NCBI RefSeq assembly: GCF_013256425.1
Contig: NZ_CP053904.1
Span: forward strand, 3,410,001 to 3,474,000
Source of the DNA: Hymenobacter sp. BRD67
GTDB lineage: Bacteria > Bacteroidota > Bacteroidia > Cytophagales > Hymenobacteraceae
Length of the DNA: 64,000 bases
Direction of reading: 5' to 3'
In this document: one piece after another, positions 54,039 to 63,259 of the stretch
Position numbering within the stretch: position 1 is the stretch's first letter
Layout of the letters: each line of letters starts with the position of its first letter
Program-made: the position numbers and the translations under genes
The notes under the pieces: model-generated
Databases searched by the model: none
What the model was told of the DNA's origin: nothing
What the model saw: the letters and a program-made list of their open reading frames with translations, nothing else

Positions 54039-54929
54039 CTAAATAATAGTTGTGGGGTTACGGCGGTCGAGGCCCCAATTTAGCTTGTTACGCAGGGTAC
54101 TTAAGAAATTGACGTGATTCAATTTAACTAACCGGGCATTAAAACTTTCTCGGCGAACGGCCATTTGAACGCTGGCTTCGATAGGCACGGAGCGAGAGTC
54201 GAGGGCCAGCAGGTAGCTGGTGGCCCGGCCTTCTATCTCAAACGAGATAACGCTTTGGTCGGATACAATAAGTGGGCGAACGTTTAAATTGTGGGGACAT
54301 ACGGGAGCAATGATAAAATTGTTGGTTTGCGGGAGCATAACCGGCCCGCCACAACTGAGCGAATAGCCCGTAGAGCCGGTTGGTGTTGATACAACCAGTC
54401 CATCGGCCCAATACGAGTTTAAGTATTCGCCGTTGATATACGTATGAACGGCAATCATTGAGGACGAGTCGCGCTTCAGAATGCTGAACTCGTTGAGGCC
54501 GAAATTCAATTGCCCGAATACATCAGGGTCGGTATCGACGCGCAGCAAGCTGCGGTCTTCGAGCGTGAAGTGGCCTTTAAAGAGTGCATCGACCGCCTGC
54601 ACAATCTGGTCGGGGTTAACGGGTGCCAGGAAACCCAGCCTACCGGTGTTAATACCCAGGATGGGAAGCTGTTGGGCACCCACGTAGGTAACAGTATCGA
54701 GCAGCGTGCCATCGCCCCCAATGCTGAGGACGAACTGCACTCCGCGCAGCGAGTCGCCACGGCGAAAGGTAGTGGTGCCAGCGGGCAAGCGCAGGCGCGG
54801 CTTCATAAACTCGTGAAAAGCCTCTACAATCAGAATTTCGGTTTGGCGGGCGGCCAGCTCATCCAGAAGGGTTTGGATAAAGGGGGCGGCGGCTTCGTCG
54901 AAGGGCTTGCCCAGAATGGCGATTTTCAT
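54039..54929 (-). CDS. nadK: NAD kinase
   Basis: The 296-residue enzyme phosphorylates NAD to NADP. Signature sequences are all present: SIGGDGTLLDTVTYVG with the GGDG nucleotide motif, GINTGRLGFLAPV, LNEFSILK (catalytic NE), and the diagnostic VSTPTGSTGYSLSCGGPVM. The protein starts MKIAILGKPF as usual. It sits between a TamA-like barrel and the DUF6089 pair, an order seen in many Bacteroidota. A 140-base AT-rich gap follows its stop. Confidence 0.96.
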   Translation of the reverse strand: MKIAILGKPFDEAAAPFIQTLLDELAARQTEILIVEAFHEFMKPRLRLPAGTTTFRRGDSLRGVQFVLSIGGDGTLLDTVTYVGAQQLPILGINTGRLGFLAPVNPDQIVQAVDALFKGHFTLEDRSLLRVDTDPDVFGQLNFGLNEFSILKRDSSSMIAVHTYINGEYLNSYWADGLVVSTPTGSTGYSLSCGGPVMLPQTNNFIIAPVCPHNLNVRPLIVSDQSVISFEIEGRATSYLLALDSRSVPIEASVQMAVRRESFNARLVKLNHVNFLSTLRNKLNWGLDRRNPTTII

Positions 54930-54953
54930 AACAAAAACGTAATACGACCCGGC

Positions 54954-56517
54954 CTAGATTGGGAAAGAGGTACGCAGAAAAAACCCTGTGCTGCGATACA
55001 CTGTGAGCGTACGAATCAACTCGAAGCAAAACACGCGGTCATAATACGTTACAAGATGTAGGCCCAGGCCCACCGACGCCAGCAGCTGGTCGGGAAGCTG
55101 ATTGGGCAGCGGCTGGGCCCGGTGCAGGCTGCCGCCAGTGAGCCCGGCATCGGTAAAAGCATTGAGATACACAGCCAGCGGGAGGGTATTAACCTTAGGA
55201 TTGCCAACAAACGGGATACGGAGCGGGGCGGCGCCCAGGCGCGCAAGCTCAGCCCCTGCTGCACCAGGCCGGAATAGCGGCCTTCGGCTACGTAGTAGTC
55301 GTAGCCCCGCACCAATACGGTGTAACCCAGGCCCCGGGCATCGGCATAAGCCAGCTCAGGCGCAAAGAGCCGCGTTTGGGCCCCTACACCAATGGCGTAG
55401 TACAACCCATGCCCAAGGCTGAGGTAGCGCGAATAATGCAGGCGTAGCGTAGCGTAGCTGGGCGAGCGCTCGGCCCCGACAAACTGCCGAAACGTGAGCG
55501 CACCCTGCAAAAACTGCCCGGTGAGCGGATACGCAAAGGTATTTCGCTGATTATGCGTGGTAATCAGGCTGGCTTCCAAGTACTGACGCTGCTGCAAACC
55601 CAGCAGATAATCCGGATTCAGCCCGTAGATGAGGTCGCTTATCTGCTCGCGGTGGTAAGAAAGGTCGAGGGCCGATACCAGCTGCACGGTATGCCGCAGG
55701 CGCAGCCCCCCGTGGCATAAAAGCGCTGAATAGCAAATACATCCTCCTCAGGATGGTCACCCAGGTCAACCAGGCGGTCGTTGAGCGTTATATAGTCGAG
55801 GTTGCGGCTTTGGTAATACGAGATGCCGAACCCCACCCCTACCCGTCGGCGGCGGCCCAGGCCGGGCGCTTCATAGAATAATTCGAATTTTCTATTAAAG
55901 CCAAACTGAATATTTGCCGTGACCTGCTCGGCGCGGCCCCGGAAGTTGGTATCGGTGAGGTGCAGGCCATAATCGAGGCGCTGCCAGCGGTTGGAGCGAC
56001 TATACCAGGCATTTAGATTGCCGGGCGTAGTCGAAAAAATTGGCGTTGGCAGGATATACCAGCGCTCCTGCACGCTGAAAAGAATGGTAAGCTGGCCGGT
56101 GCCGCCGCAACTGGCCTGCGCCAGCACCGCATGAAACAGCTGGAGATTGAACAGGCGGCGGCGGTTGGCTTCGAGCCGGGCCGGCAGCTCGGCCACGCTC
56201 AGCGAGTCGCCTTCGTGAAAATCGAGCTCAGCCCGCAGCGTTCGCTCGCGGGTCCGGACGTTACCCGCAAACAGAATGGCGGCCACCCGTATGCGTTGCG
56301 CAGGGCACACGCCCACCCGCACCAGCGTATCGGTAGGAGCCACTACCGGCACCAGGGGCGGCGGATGGCGTTCGCGGCTCAAGGCACGCAGGCTGTCGGC
56401 CGAAGCTGGTGGCAGAGGCACCTGGGCCAGCGCAGCGGTGGCAAACAAGAGCCCCATGCCGGCTGCCAGCAGCCACGGTACCGCGTAAAAAAAAGAAAGC
56501 CAGGCGCGGTACTTCAC
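54954..56517 (-). CDS. BamA/TamA-family outer-membrane protein, two frameshifts
   Basis: With one base added at 55706-55711 (G6 on the coding strand) and one at 55225-55228 (C4), the protein has 521 residues. It has a signal peptide, then a POTRA-like domain (RIRVAAILFAGNVRTRERTL, LRAELDFHEGDSLS, LEANRRRLFNLQLFHAV), and a barrel with SVQERWYILPTP and NTFAYPLTGQFLQGALTF, ending TVYRSTGFFLRTSFPI. The repairs give ATGGLRLRHTVQL and WAPPPLRIPFVGNPK, both natural continuations. This resembles short Omp85 proteins of Bacteroidota with one POTRA domain. The pathway is unknown; an envelope-assembly or lipid-transport role is likely. Confidence 0.8.
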
Positions 56518-56526
56518 CGTGTAAAG

Positions 56527-57204
56527 TTAGACGCTGAGATAGCGCAGGAGCGCGTCAAAGCGTTCCTGCTCATCTTCGCCCACCGCCGCAGCCCCGCTAA
56601 ACTGGGCCGATACTATATAGCCGAAGCGCTCTAAGGTAGCCGTAATACGCGCCAGGTTATCCGTATTGAGGCGCAGGGTAAGCCGAATGCGGAAGGGGTC
56701 GTGCTCATCGGCAATAACGTGGGCTGAGAGAATTTTGGCATTGTTCTCCTCCACGTAGCGGCTAATTTGGGAGAGCGAGTAGTCGCGCTCTTCCATAGTG
56801 AGCACCAGAATGCTGCCCTGCCCGGCAATGCCGGGCACCGGGCCAAAGGCGGCCAGCGCGTCGCTCACCGTCACCACGCCGGCGTACTCCTGCTGCTCAT
56901 CGAGCACGGGCACCAGCTGAATCTTGTTTTCGATGGCCAGCTCCATCACACGGTAAAAGTGCTGGTCGTGCTGCACATGCGCGTTGGCGTAGCCCAGGGC
57001 CAGGTCGGCCAGCTGCGTATCCGGGTTTTCGTAGTCGGCCAGGTCGTGCTCGGTAATAAGGCCCCGGTAGTGGCGGCCAGCTAGCACGGGCAGCTGGCCC
57101 ACGTGAAACTCTTCGAGCCAACGGGCAGCTTTGGCTGTGGTATCAGTGCCTTTAAGAGGCGGTATCATCTGGTTGAGTAAGTCTTCGGCGAGTAGAGCAG
57201 GCAT
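56527..57204 (-). CDS. Tandem CBS domain protein with a C-terminal ACT-like domain
   Basis: The 225-residue cytoplasmic protein begins MPALLAEDLLNQMIPPLKG at 57204; the longer start at 57267 adds a hydrophobic stretch unlikely to be real. Two CBS units are seen, KAARWLEEFHVGQLPVLAG... and ELAIENKIQLVPVLDEQQEYAGVVTVSDAL, followed by a beta-alpha-beta region (SILVLTMEERDYSLSQISRY, LTLRLNTDNLARITATLERFGY) typical of ACT domains. CBS-ACT proteins bind nucleotides and regulate partners. It lies 9 bases upstream of the TamA-like gene, so they form one transcript. Confidence 0.88.
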   Translation of the reverse strand: MPALLAEDLLNQMIPPLKGTDTTAKAARWLEEFHVGQLPVLAGRHYRGLITEHDLADYENPDTQLADLALGYANAHVQHDQHFYRVMELAIENKIQLVPVLDEQQEYAGVVTVSDALAAFGPVPGIAGQGSILVLTMEERDYSLSQISRYVEENNAKILSAHVIADEHDPFRIRLTLRLNTDNLARITATLERFGYIVSAQFSGAAAVGEDEQERFDALLRYLSV

Positions 57205-57460
57205 AAGGGTAGCATCTAAAAAGCAGGCGACTAACAAACAGCCAAGCGGCTCAACAAAAGCCAGCACCAGCGAAACTTACGCGCAACCGGTATTTTTCCG
57301 CTGAAAGCTACCGAACAGACGGCATAGGCCGGTACGTAAGCCCGCAAAATACTAGGACTACTAACGTGGCAGAAAGGTTGTTGCTAAGCGGCAAAAATTA
57401 CGCCGGTCTTCGCCCGACGGCTATTCCGGCTCGCCAGGCCCGCTCATCAAGCCGGCGAAG

Positions 57461-58224
57461 CTACGGCGCTACCCGCCGCAGAAAGTCAGCCAGGTAGCGG
57501 TTAAAGCCGGCCGAACGCTCCATCATGGGGCGTGGCCGCAATGGTCGAGAAAGCGCAGCTCGGCACGGGGCAGCAGGCGCTCAAAGTCGTGGGCTACCGG
57601 GGGCGGCGTGATGGTATCGTTCAGGCCCCACACCAGTAGCGTCGGCGCCTGAATGCGGTGCAGGTCGCCGGCGAGGTTATGGTGCTGCGCCGAGCGGGCA
57701 ATACTAATCATACGCAGGCACTTGGCATTGGAATTGGTAACGGCGAATACCTCATCGACCAGTTCCTTAGTAGCCACGGCAGGGTCATAAAACGTATACC
57801 CGACGCGCTCACGCACAAAGTTGTAGTCACCCCGCTTCGGAAATGAGCCGCCCATCCCGTCCTCAAACAAGCCGCTGCTGCCCGTGAGCACCAGGCTGCT
57901 TACGCGGCCGGGATGGCGCAGGGTGTACACCAGGGCTACGTGGCCGCCCAGTGAGTTGCCAAGCAGGGTAAATGCAGCCGGCAGCCGGAGCTTTTCCACA
58001 AAGTTTTCCACATACTCGACCAGGCCCGGTACCGTTGCCTGCAGCAGCGGCATATCATAAACGGGCAGCACCGGGATAATGACACGGTAGGCAGGCGCAA
58101 ACTCAGCTACCACATCCTGCCAGTTGCTAAGCGCCCCAAAAAGCCCATGCAGCAGCAGCAAAACGGGGCCCTGGCCTTCATCGACATAGTCAAACCCGTG
58201 TTGTTGCTGGCGGCGAAGCTCCAT
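57461..58224 (-). CDS. Alpha/beta-fold hydrolase, frameshifted near its C-terminus
   Basis: The 254-residue enzyme is repaired by one base at 57527-57530; the C-terminus then reads HCGHAPMMERSAGFNRYLADF instead of stopping after HAP. Catalytic triad: the nucleophile Ser in LLGNSLGGHVALVYT, the Asp in WGLNDTITPP and the His in DHCGHAP. Oxyanion loop: LLLHGLFGALSNW. It is of the MhpC/2-succinyl... or esterase type; the substrate is unknown. Without the repair only the last 20 residues are lost, and the catalytic His stays. It is the head of the CBS-TamA-nadK-porG block. Confidence 0.85.
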
Positions 58225-58369
58225 ATTATTTTACTATACAACTGATATTCAATAAACAAGCCCCGAGCGTAGCAAGCTATTTGCTTTTGCAGGTGTGTGC
58301 TGCCTTTTCGGCGTACCGCTCAGGCTGTTTTAGAGGGCGCGCCCCAACAAGTAGCACGCCATAACTGGT

Positions 58370-58954
58370 CTATGCAATGTTACAACAGGCTATCCAATTT
58401 GCCAGCCACTGCAGGCCGTAGGTAGTAAGCAGGGCTTCGGGATGAAACTGCACGCCAAACAGCGGCAGGGTGACATGGCGCAGCGCCATTAGTTCGTGGT
58501 CGGCATCGGCCGTAAAAGCCAGCGGGCGCAGGCAAGCCGGCAAGGTACTGGCTTCCAGCACCAGCGAATGGTAGCGCGTTACGGGCTGGCGGCGGGGCAT
58601 TCTGGCCAGCCAGGCATCGTTGCCGAGCAGCTCAATGTCGGATACCTTGCCGTGCACCGGGCGGGCAGCCCGGCGCAGCGTAGCTCCAAAAAACTCGCCA
58701 AGCCCCTGCTGGCCCAGGCACACGCCCAGCATAGGCAGGCGCTGGTGATAAGCCTCAATAACCGCCAGCAGGTTGCCGGCCGCGGCAGGGGTGCCCGGAC
58801 CAGGCGATAGCACAATACCCGCAAAGTCCAGCGCCTGCAGCTCGGCCAGGGGTATATCGTTGCGGCGCACCAGCACCTCGGCTCCCAGCTGGCGCAGATA
58901 ATCGGCCAGGGTATAGGTAAAGGAGTCGAAGCTATCGAGGAGAAGCAGGGTCAA
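58370..58954 (-). CDS. pabA: Glutamine amidotransferase component of anthranilate/aminodeoxychorismate synthase
   Basis: This class I glutamine amidotransferase supplies ammonia to TrpE or PabB for tryptophan or folate. Domain hallmarks: LDSFDSFTYTLADYLRQLG, VLSPGPGTP, the catalytic cysteine in LGVCLGQQGL (usually GHQ), and the catalytic His-Glu in FGVQFHPEALLTTYG. The domain begins at a TTG codon at 58954 (LTLLLLDSFDS); an ATG at 59050 would add 32 Pro/Gly-rich residues without family counterpart. There is no trpE or pabB next to it, so PabA or TrpG cannot be told apart. Confidence 0.85.
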   Translation of the reverse strand: MTLLLLDSFDSFTYTLADYLRQLGAEVLVRRNDIPLAELQALDFAGIVLSPGPGTPAAAGNLLAVIEAYHQRLPMLGVCLGQQGLGEFFGATLRRAARPVHGKVSDIELLGNDAWLARMPRRQPVTRYHSLVLEASTLPACLRPLAFTADADHELMALRHVTLPLFGVQFHPEALLTTYGLQWLANWIACCNIA

Positions 58955-59095
58955 GACTGAGTGGGAAATTTGAAAGGAATAATTGCCGGGGCAGTTTCCA
59001 GGCTCGGCCCCAGCAGGCAAACTGCACCCGCCAGGTGGGCCGGGTGGCAACGGTAGCTAATCTACGCTAGCGATTAACCAGTCTAACTCGGGCCA

Positions 59096-59617
59096 TCACA
59101 TGGCAGCTTTCAGCCGGCCGAGCAGATTGTGGCCGATTGGCAGCACGTAGCTGGTTACCTGCAAGGCCAGGGGAGTAGCTTTTTGTACCCAGGGCAGCAC
59201 GACCGAGCCAGTGGTGAGGCTGGGAGCCAGCAGGGGCAGGCCCGCCAGCGCGGTTCCGTGCAGCAGCAGGCTCAACCCAAGCAGCCATTTCAGGCCGCCT
59301 GCCACGGCTCCGAGCAGGTTGTCGAGCACGCCGAGCGGTGTGAGGTGAACGGCCGTTTTGACGAGTCCGCCCAGCAGGTGAACGCCCCACATAATACCCA
59401 CCAGCACCAGTAGAAAAGCCACCAGGGGCAGCATCCCAAATAGCTCGCCCAGGTATCCGCGCACTACCGGAATAGCAGCGCTCAGCAAGCTCAGCCCACC
59501 TACTACGCCCAGCACAAACGCCAGCAGCGACACTACTTCCAGCACCAGCCCTTTGCGGAATCCCTTAACCGTGCCAACAGCTATGGGCAGCAGGAGCAGC
59601 AGGTCGAGCGGAGTCAT
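59096..59617 (-). CDS. CvpA-family membrane protein
   Basis: The 173-residue protein from the ATG at 59617 (MTPLDLLLLLPIAVGTVKGF) has four membrane helices and matches the CvpA (colicin V production) family: TVKGFRKGLVLEVVSLLAFVLG, a central VRGYLGELFGMLPLVAFLLV and GVLDNLLGAVAGGLKWLLGL. CvpA proteins are linked to envelope homeostasis and purF regulation in E. coli; their exact role is unclear. A longer start at 59674 is less likely. It lies between yqeY and the amidotransferase on the same strand. Confidence 0.85.
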   Translation of the reverse strand: MTPLDLLLLLPIAVGTVKGFRKGLVLEVVSLLAFVLGVVGGLSLLSAAIPVVRGYLGELFGMLPLVAFLLVLVGIMWGVHLLGGLVKTAVHLTPLGVLDNLLGAVAGGLKWLLGLSLLLHGTALAGLPLLAPSLTTGSVVLPWVQKATPLALQVTSYVLPIGHNLLGRLKAAM

Positions 59618-59695
59618 GCGTTGAAGCAGAACCCGAAAGGAGGAATGAAGAATAAGATAAAACCGATACTCCATTCTTCCATTCAGCTTCCGTTT

Positions 59696-60160
59696 TTAGA
59701 AATTAGTGTTATTGAGCAGGCTGCTCACCGTTTGCGAAATCTGCTTGCCATCGGCCTGGCCAGCCAGCTCACGGGCGGCTACGCCCATCACCTTGCCAAG
59801 GTCGGAAGGGCCGGTGGCGCCCACGCGCTGAATAATAGCGACGAGCTTTTCTACCAAATCGGCCTCGGAAAGCTGCTGGGGCAGGAACTCTTCGATAATA
59901 GCCAGCTCGGCCAGCTCGGTTTCTTCGAGGTCGGAGCGGAACTGCTCTTTATAAGTTGCCGCCGAGTCGCGGCGCTGCTTGGCGGCCTTGATGAGCAGCT
60001 TCTGCTCCTGGTCGGCGCTGAGGCCGGTGGCGCTGGCTCCTTCAGCCGTTTCGGCCAGCAGGATTTGCGACTTGATGCTGCGTAGCGCCGTAAGGCGCAC
60101 TTTGTCTTTCGCCAGCATAGCTTGCTTGATGCCGGCGTCGATGGTGTCTTTGAGAGCCAT
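59696..60160 (-). CDS. GatB/YqeY domain-containing protein
   Basis: The 154-residue soluble protein has the YqeY domain: MALKDTIDAGIKQAMLAKDK, RLTALRSIKSQILLAE, KQRRDSAATYKEQFRSDLEE, ELAIIEEFLPQQLSEADL and DLGKVMGVAAREL. YqeY resembles the tail domain of GatB and is thought to act on tRNA-dependent processes, but its function is not established. The start at 60160 opens the domain; the longer 60244 start adds a non-conserved leader. It is divergent from pdxJ. Confidence 0.9.
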   Translation of the reverse strand: MALKDTIDAGIKQAMLAKDKVRLTALRSIKSQILLAETAEGASATGLSADQEQKLLIKAAKQRRDSAATYKEQFRSDLEETELAELAIIEEFLPQQLSEADLVEKLVAIIQRVGATGPSDLGKVMGVAARELAGQADGKQISQTVSSLLNNTNF

Positions 60161-60305
60161 TTTGGGAAGAGTGGGAGAAGGAATACGAAAAATAATCGGC
60201 TGGCCGAAGCGTAGCGGCTCCGGGCGGAGCCTGGCGCAACCCAAGGCCGGCCGGCTGGGTTACACTGGCAAGAAACGGCGGGGCACCCAACCGCCCGGCA
60301 AAGGT

Positions 60306-60313
60306 ACCTTGCG
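60306..60313 (+). promoter_or_regulatory. Promoter-like box (TACCTTGC) upstream of pdxJ
   Basis: TACCTTGC fits the TAnnTTGC pattern found before many genes in this window. It is 72 bases before the GTG start, so the leader would include the ATCCG repeat. Confidence 0.4.
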
Positions 60314-60350
60314 CTGCCGCGCCAGCCTACCCGGCGCACGCCGTCCACAA

Positions 60351-60388
60351 AATCCGTGCAATCCGTTAAAATCCGAGCTAATCAGTGG
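60351..60388 (+). repeat. Degenerate AATCCG tandem repeat in the pdxJ leader
   Basis: Four AATCCG/AATCAG units spaced by about 10-11 bases (AATCCGTGC, AATCCGTTA, AATCCGAGCT, AATCAGTGG) run up to the pdxJ start. Similar ATCCGTG motifs are scattered through Bacteroidota genomes, and their function is not known to me. Confidence 0.45.
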
Positions 60389-61101
60389 TCAAGCTAAGCG
60401 TTAACATCAACAAAATTGCCACCCTGCGCAATGCCCGTGGCCTGCATGCCCGCCCCGACTTGCTGCAAGCCGCCCGCGACATCGAGCGCTTTGGAGGTGA
60501 AGGCATTACGGTGCACCCGCGCCCCGACGAGCGCCACATCCGCTACCAGGATGTACGCGAGCTGAAAGCTATCGTCACCACCGAGCTGAACGTGGAAGGC
60601 AATCCCACTCCCGATTTTTTGGCCCTGGTGCGTGAAGTGCGCCCCGAGCAGGTAACGCTGGTGCCCGATGCGCCCGACGCCATCACTTCGAATGCCGGCT
60701 GGGACGTGGCGAAGCACCAGGCCTACCTGCGCGATGTGGTGGCCGAGCTGAAGAGCTACGGTGCCCGTGTCAGCATTTTCCTCGACCCCGAGCCGGGGCT
60801 GATAGCGGCGGCAGCTAGCACGGGTACCGACCGCATCGAGCTGTATACCGAAGCGTATGCCCGCCTCTACCCTACCGACCGCCTAGCGGCCGTGCGGCCC
60901 TACCGGGCCACCGCCGAAGCAGCCGTAGCGGCCGGCCTCGGCCTCAATGCCGGCCACGACCTCGACCTGGAAAATCTTGCTTACCTGGCCCAAGAGCTGC
61001 CCGGCTTGCAGGAAGTGAGCATCGGGCATGCACTGATAGCCGACGCTTTGTATCTGGGACTGGAGAATACAGTGCAGCTATATAAGCGTCAGCTGCGCTA
61101 A
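60385..61101 (+). CDS. pdxJ: Pyridoxine 5'-phosphate synthase PdxJ
   Basis: The 238-residue TIM-barrel enzyme condenses 3-amino-1-hydroxyacetone 1-phosphate with deoxyxylulose 5-phosphate to make pyridoxine phosphate. Family sequences: [79 protein letters not shown] and the phosphate loop [13 protein letters not shown], with [13 protein letters not shown] at the end. The start is a GTG at 60385. The gene overlaps the end of the converging methyltransferase by 4 bases. Confidence 0.96.
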   Translation: MVKLSVNINKIATLRNARGLHARPDLLQAARDIERFGGEGITVHPRPDERHIRYQDVRELKAIVTTELNVEGNPTPDFLALVREVRPEQVTLVPDAPDAITSNAGWDVAKHQAYLRDVVAELKSYGARVSIFLDPEPGLIAAAASTGTDRIELYTEAYARLYPTDRLAAVRPYRATAEAAVAAGLGLNAGHDLDLENLAYLAQELPGLQEVSIGHALIADALYLGLENTVQLYKRQLR

Positions 61102-62011
61102 AACCGCACTTCTACCTCAAACCGGGCCGGGTCGGCCAGCGGGTCGGGGCCAGGGCAGGCATATGACTTGGTGAATATATAGCACACAGCGTATTACCTA
61201 CCTGCGACAGCTGGCCCGGCAAGCCGGCGGGCAGGCCATCGAGCAGGCCGGCCAGCACTTCCCAGCGCGGCTGGCCCGGCTGGCGGCTGGCATCGTGCCA
61301 CACCACTACCGTATGGGAGCTTACCAGGTGCTCAAATACGCGGGCTGTATCGCGGCGCACGGCCTCGTAGCGGTGGTCACCATCAATAAAAACCAGGTCG
61401 AAAGGCCCCGCCTTGCGCTGTAAGCTGGCCAGCTCGAAGGCAGCGGAGTTGCCGTGCAGGTGCGTCACATTGGGTAGTGGGCGCGAGAAATATCCATGCA
61501 GCCCGATGTAGCGCTCGGGTAAGTGAAGCGCCCGCATTTCGTCGGCGCTCAGGTTGAGGGTGTGCACGGTAGCCGCCTCGGCCGCCACATTGGCCGCGCT
61601 TTCGCCGCGCCAGGTGCCGATTTCGAAGTAGCGACAGCCCGGCTGCTGCCGGGCCAGCGCGCGTAGCAGCAGCAGGTCGGTGGGCAGCGAGCCGCCATCG
61701 CCAAAAGCAAAAGGCCCTACGGTGCGAGCTGCCGCGGGTGCCGTGGGCGGCACAAACTGCGTAAATGGCAGCAAAGGCAGTCCGTCGGCATTGAGGCCCG
61801 GCCAGCGCTGGGCATGGGCCAGGGCCCGCGCCCGCCAGGCATTGGCATCGGCGGTCAGCACCACATTAAGCAGTGCGGGAGTGCGGGCAAGCGCCGCGAA
61901 GGCGCGCAGGGCAGTAGCAAGACGGGAAGACACCAGCTTAGGCAGGCAAGGTTGAAGCAGCCCGCAAGTTATCGGTTGGCATCTGCACCGCACCGCGTGG
62001 CCTGCCTTCAT
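61098..62011 (-). CDS. Class I SAM-dependent methyltransferase, frameshifted near its C-terminus
   Basis: The 304-residue repaired protein has the SAM motif [15 protein letters not shown] (about residue 130) and the motif [16 protein letters not shown] with an acidic metal-like patch (about residue 210), the pattern of the Methyltransf_24 group, which includes sugar- or small-molecule-modifying enzymes. As read, the end [11 protein letters not shown] is unlike the rest. One base added at 61146-61149 gives [16 protein letters not shown] and a stop at 61098, ending 4 bases into pdxJ. A leader of about 25 residues precedes the first folded segment, so a start at 61933 is possible. The substrate is unknown. 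Confidence 0.75.
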
Positions 62012-62053
62012 ACTGGCTACAGGAAGCTTACTTGCCGGGGACCTGCCCGGCCG

Positions 62054-62061
62054 TAACTTGC
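62054..62061 (+). promoter_or_regulatory. Promoter-like box (TAACTTGC) upstream of the lipoprotein gene
   Basis: TAACTTGC fits TAnnTTGC and lies 26 bases before the GTG at 62088, which supports that start. Confidence 0.45.
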
Positions 62062-62087
62062 GCCTTCATTTAGCTATCTCAACTGTA

Positions 62088-63116
62088 GTGCGTTCACGTT
62101 TTCATTCGGCTTGGCGCGGCGCGCTGAGCCTGGGGCTGCTAGCCAGCGTCAGCCTGGCTGCCTGCCAAACCCGCCCCGGCCAGGGCGAAACCTCAGCCAG
62201 CCAAGGTGGCGATTCCGGTGTTGCCCACAAGCCGGCTCCGGTCGACACGGTGAAGATTAAGCGCCTGGCCTTGCAGCGCGACTCGCTCAGGGCCGACAGT
62301 ATTGTGCGCAAGAGCGGGCAGCTGCCGGGCGCTATTTTGCCCGGCCACCGCATCGTCGCATTTTATGGCAATATTCGCTCGAAGGGCATGGGTATTCTGG
62401 GCCGCGAGCCCAAGGACCAGATGTTCCGCAAGTTTGATAAGGTGCTGAAGGAGTGGCAGGCTGCCGACCCAACCCTGCCCATTCAGCCGGCCCTGCACAG
62501 CGTGACCATTACGGCGCAGGGTAGCGCCGGCGATGGCAAGTATCGCCTCATGAACTCAAAGAGCACCATTGAGGAAACCCGCGCCTGGGCCAAGGAGCAC
62601 AACTGCATTCTGTTTATGGATGTGCAGGTGGGCCTCAGCGACCTGAAGCACGAGCTGCCCAAGCTGGCCGAGTACATGAAAGACCCGACCATTCACCTCG
62701 GCATCGACCCCGAGTTTGCGATGCAAACCAAGGGCGTGCGCCCCGGCAAAAAAATCGGCACCTACGATGCCAAGGACGTAAACTATGCCATCAATTTTCT
62801 GGCGCGCATCGTGAGTGAAAATCACCTGCCGCCTAAGATTTTGATGGTGCACCGCTTTACGCAGGGTATGGTGACGAATTACAAGAACATCAAGCTCGAC
62901 CCGCGCGTGCAGGTGGTGATGGACATGGACGGCTGGGGCGACCCCACGCTTAAGAAGGATTCGTACAAAGCGTATATCGAGAAGCAGCCCGTACAATATA
63001 CAGGTTTCAAATTATTCTACGAATACGATATCAAACCCCGTAACTCGCACCTGATGACGCCGAAAGAGGTGCTCAGCGAGCTGAATCCTAAGCCGCTCTA
63101 CATTCAGTACCAATAA
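62088..63116 (+). CDS. Lipoprotein of unknown function with a predicted TIM-barrel fold
   Basis: From the GTG at 62088 it has 342 residues (352 from a TTG at 62058). A signal peptide ends in the lipobox SLAACQT, followed by a Ser/Gly linker. The remaining sequence alternates strands and helices in a way that suits a (beta/alpha)8 barrel: RIVAFYGN, IQPALHSVTI, CILFMDVQVG, IHLGIDPEF, KILMVHRFTQG, VQVVMDMDGWG and GFKLFYEYDI. Acidic residues stand at several strand ends, as in glycoside hydrolases. No catalytic family can be named. The TAACTTGC box (62054) supports expression. Confidence 0.75.
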   Translation: MRSRFHSAWRGALSLGLLASVSLAACQTRPGQGETSASQGGDSGVAHKPAPVDTVKIKRLALQRDSLRADSIVRKSGQLPGAILPGHRIVAFYGNIRSKGMGILGREPKDQMFRKFDKVLKEWQAADPTLPIQPALHSVTITAQGSAGDGKYRLMNSKSTIEETRAWAKEHNCILFMDVQVGLSDLKHELPKLAEYMKDPTIHLGIDPEFAMQTKGVRPGKKIGTYDAKDVNYAINFLARIVSENHLPPKILMVHRFTQGMVTNYKNIKLDPRVQVVMDMDGWGDPTLKKDSYKAYIEKQPVQYTGFKLFYEYDIKPRNSHLMTPKEVLSELNPKPLYIQYQ

Positions 63117-63138
63117 ACGGCTGGCAGACCGCACGCAT

Positions 63139-63175
63139 AAAAAAGGCTTCCCGCATAATGCGGGAAGCCTTTTTT
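63139..63175 (+). terminator. Rho-independent terminator after the lipoprotein gene
   Basis: AAAAAAGGCTTCCCGC pairs with GCGGGAAGCCTTTTTT over 16 bp with an ATAAT loop. It lies 22 bases past the stop and also faces the minus-strand pump gene. Confidence 0.93.
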
Positions 63176-63259
63176 GGTAAAGTATACTAACCTAGTGCCT
63201 AATAATCGTCACCTAAACAGCCACGTAGGGAAGGCTTTGCAAAAGCCGGGCCATCCTGC

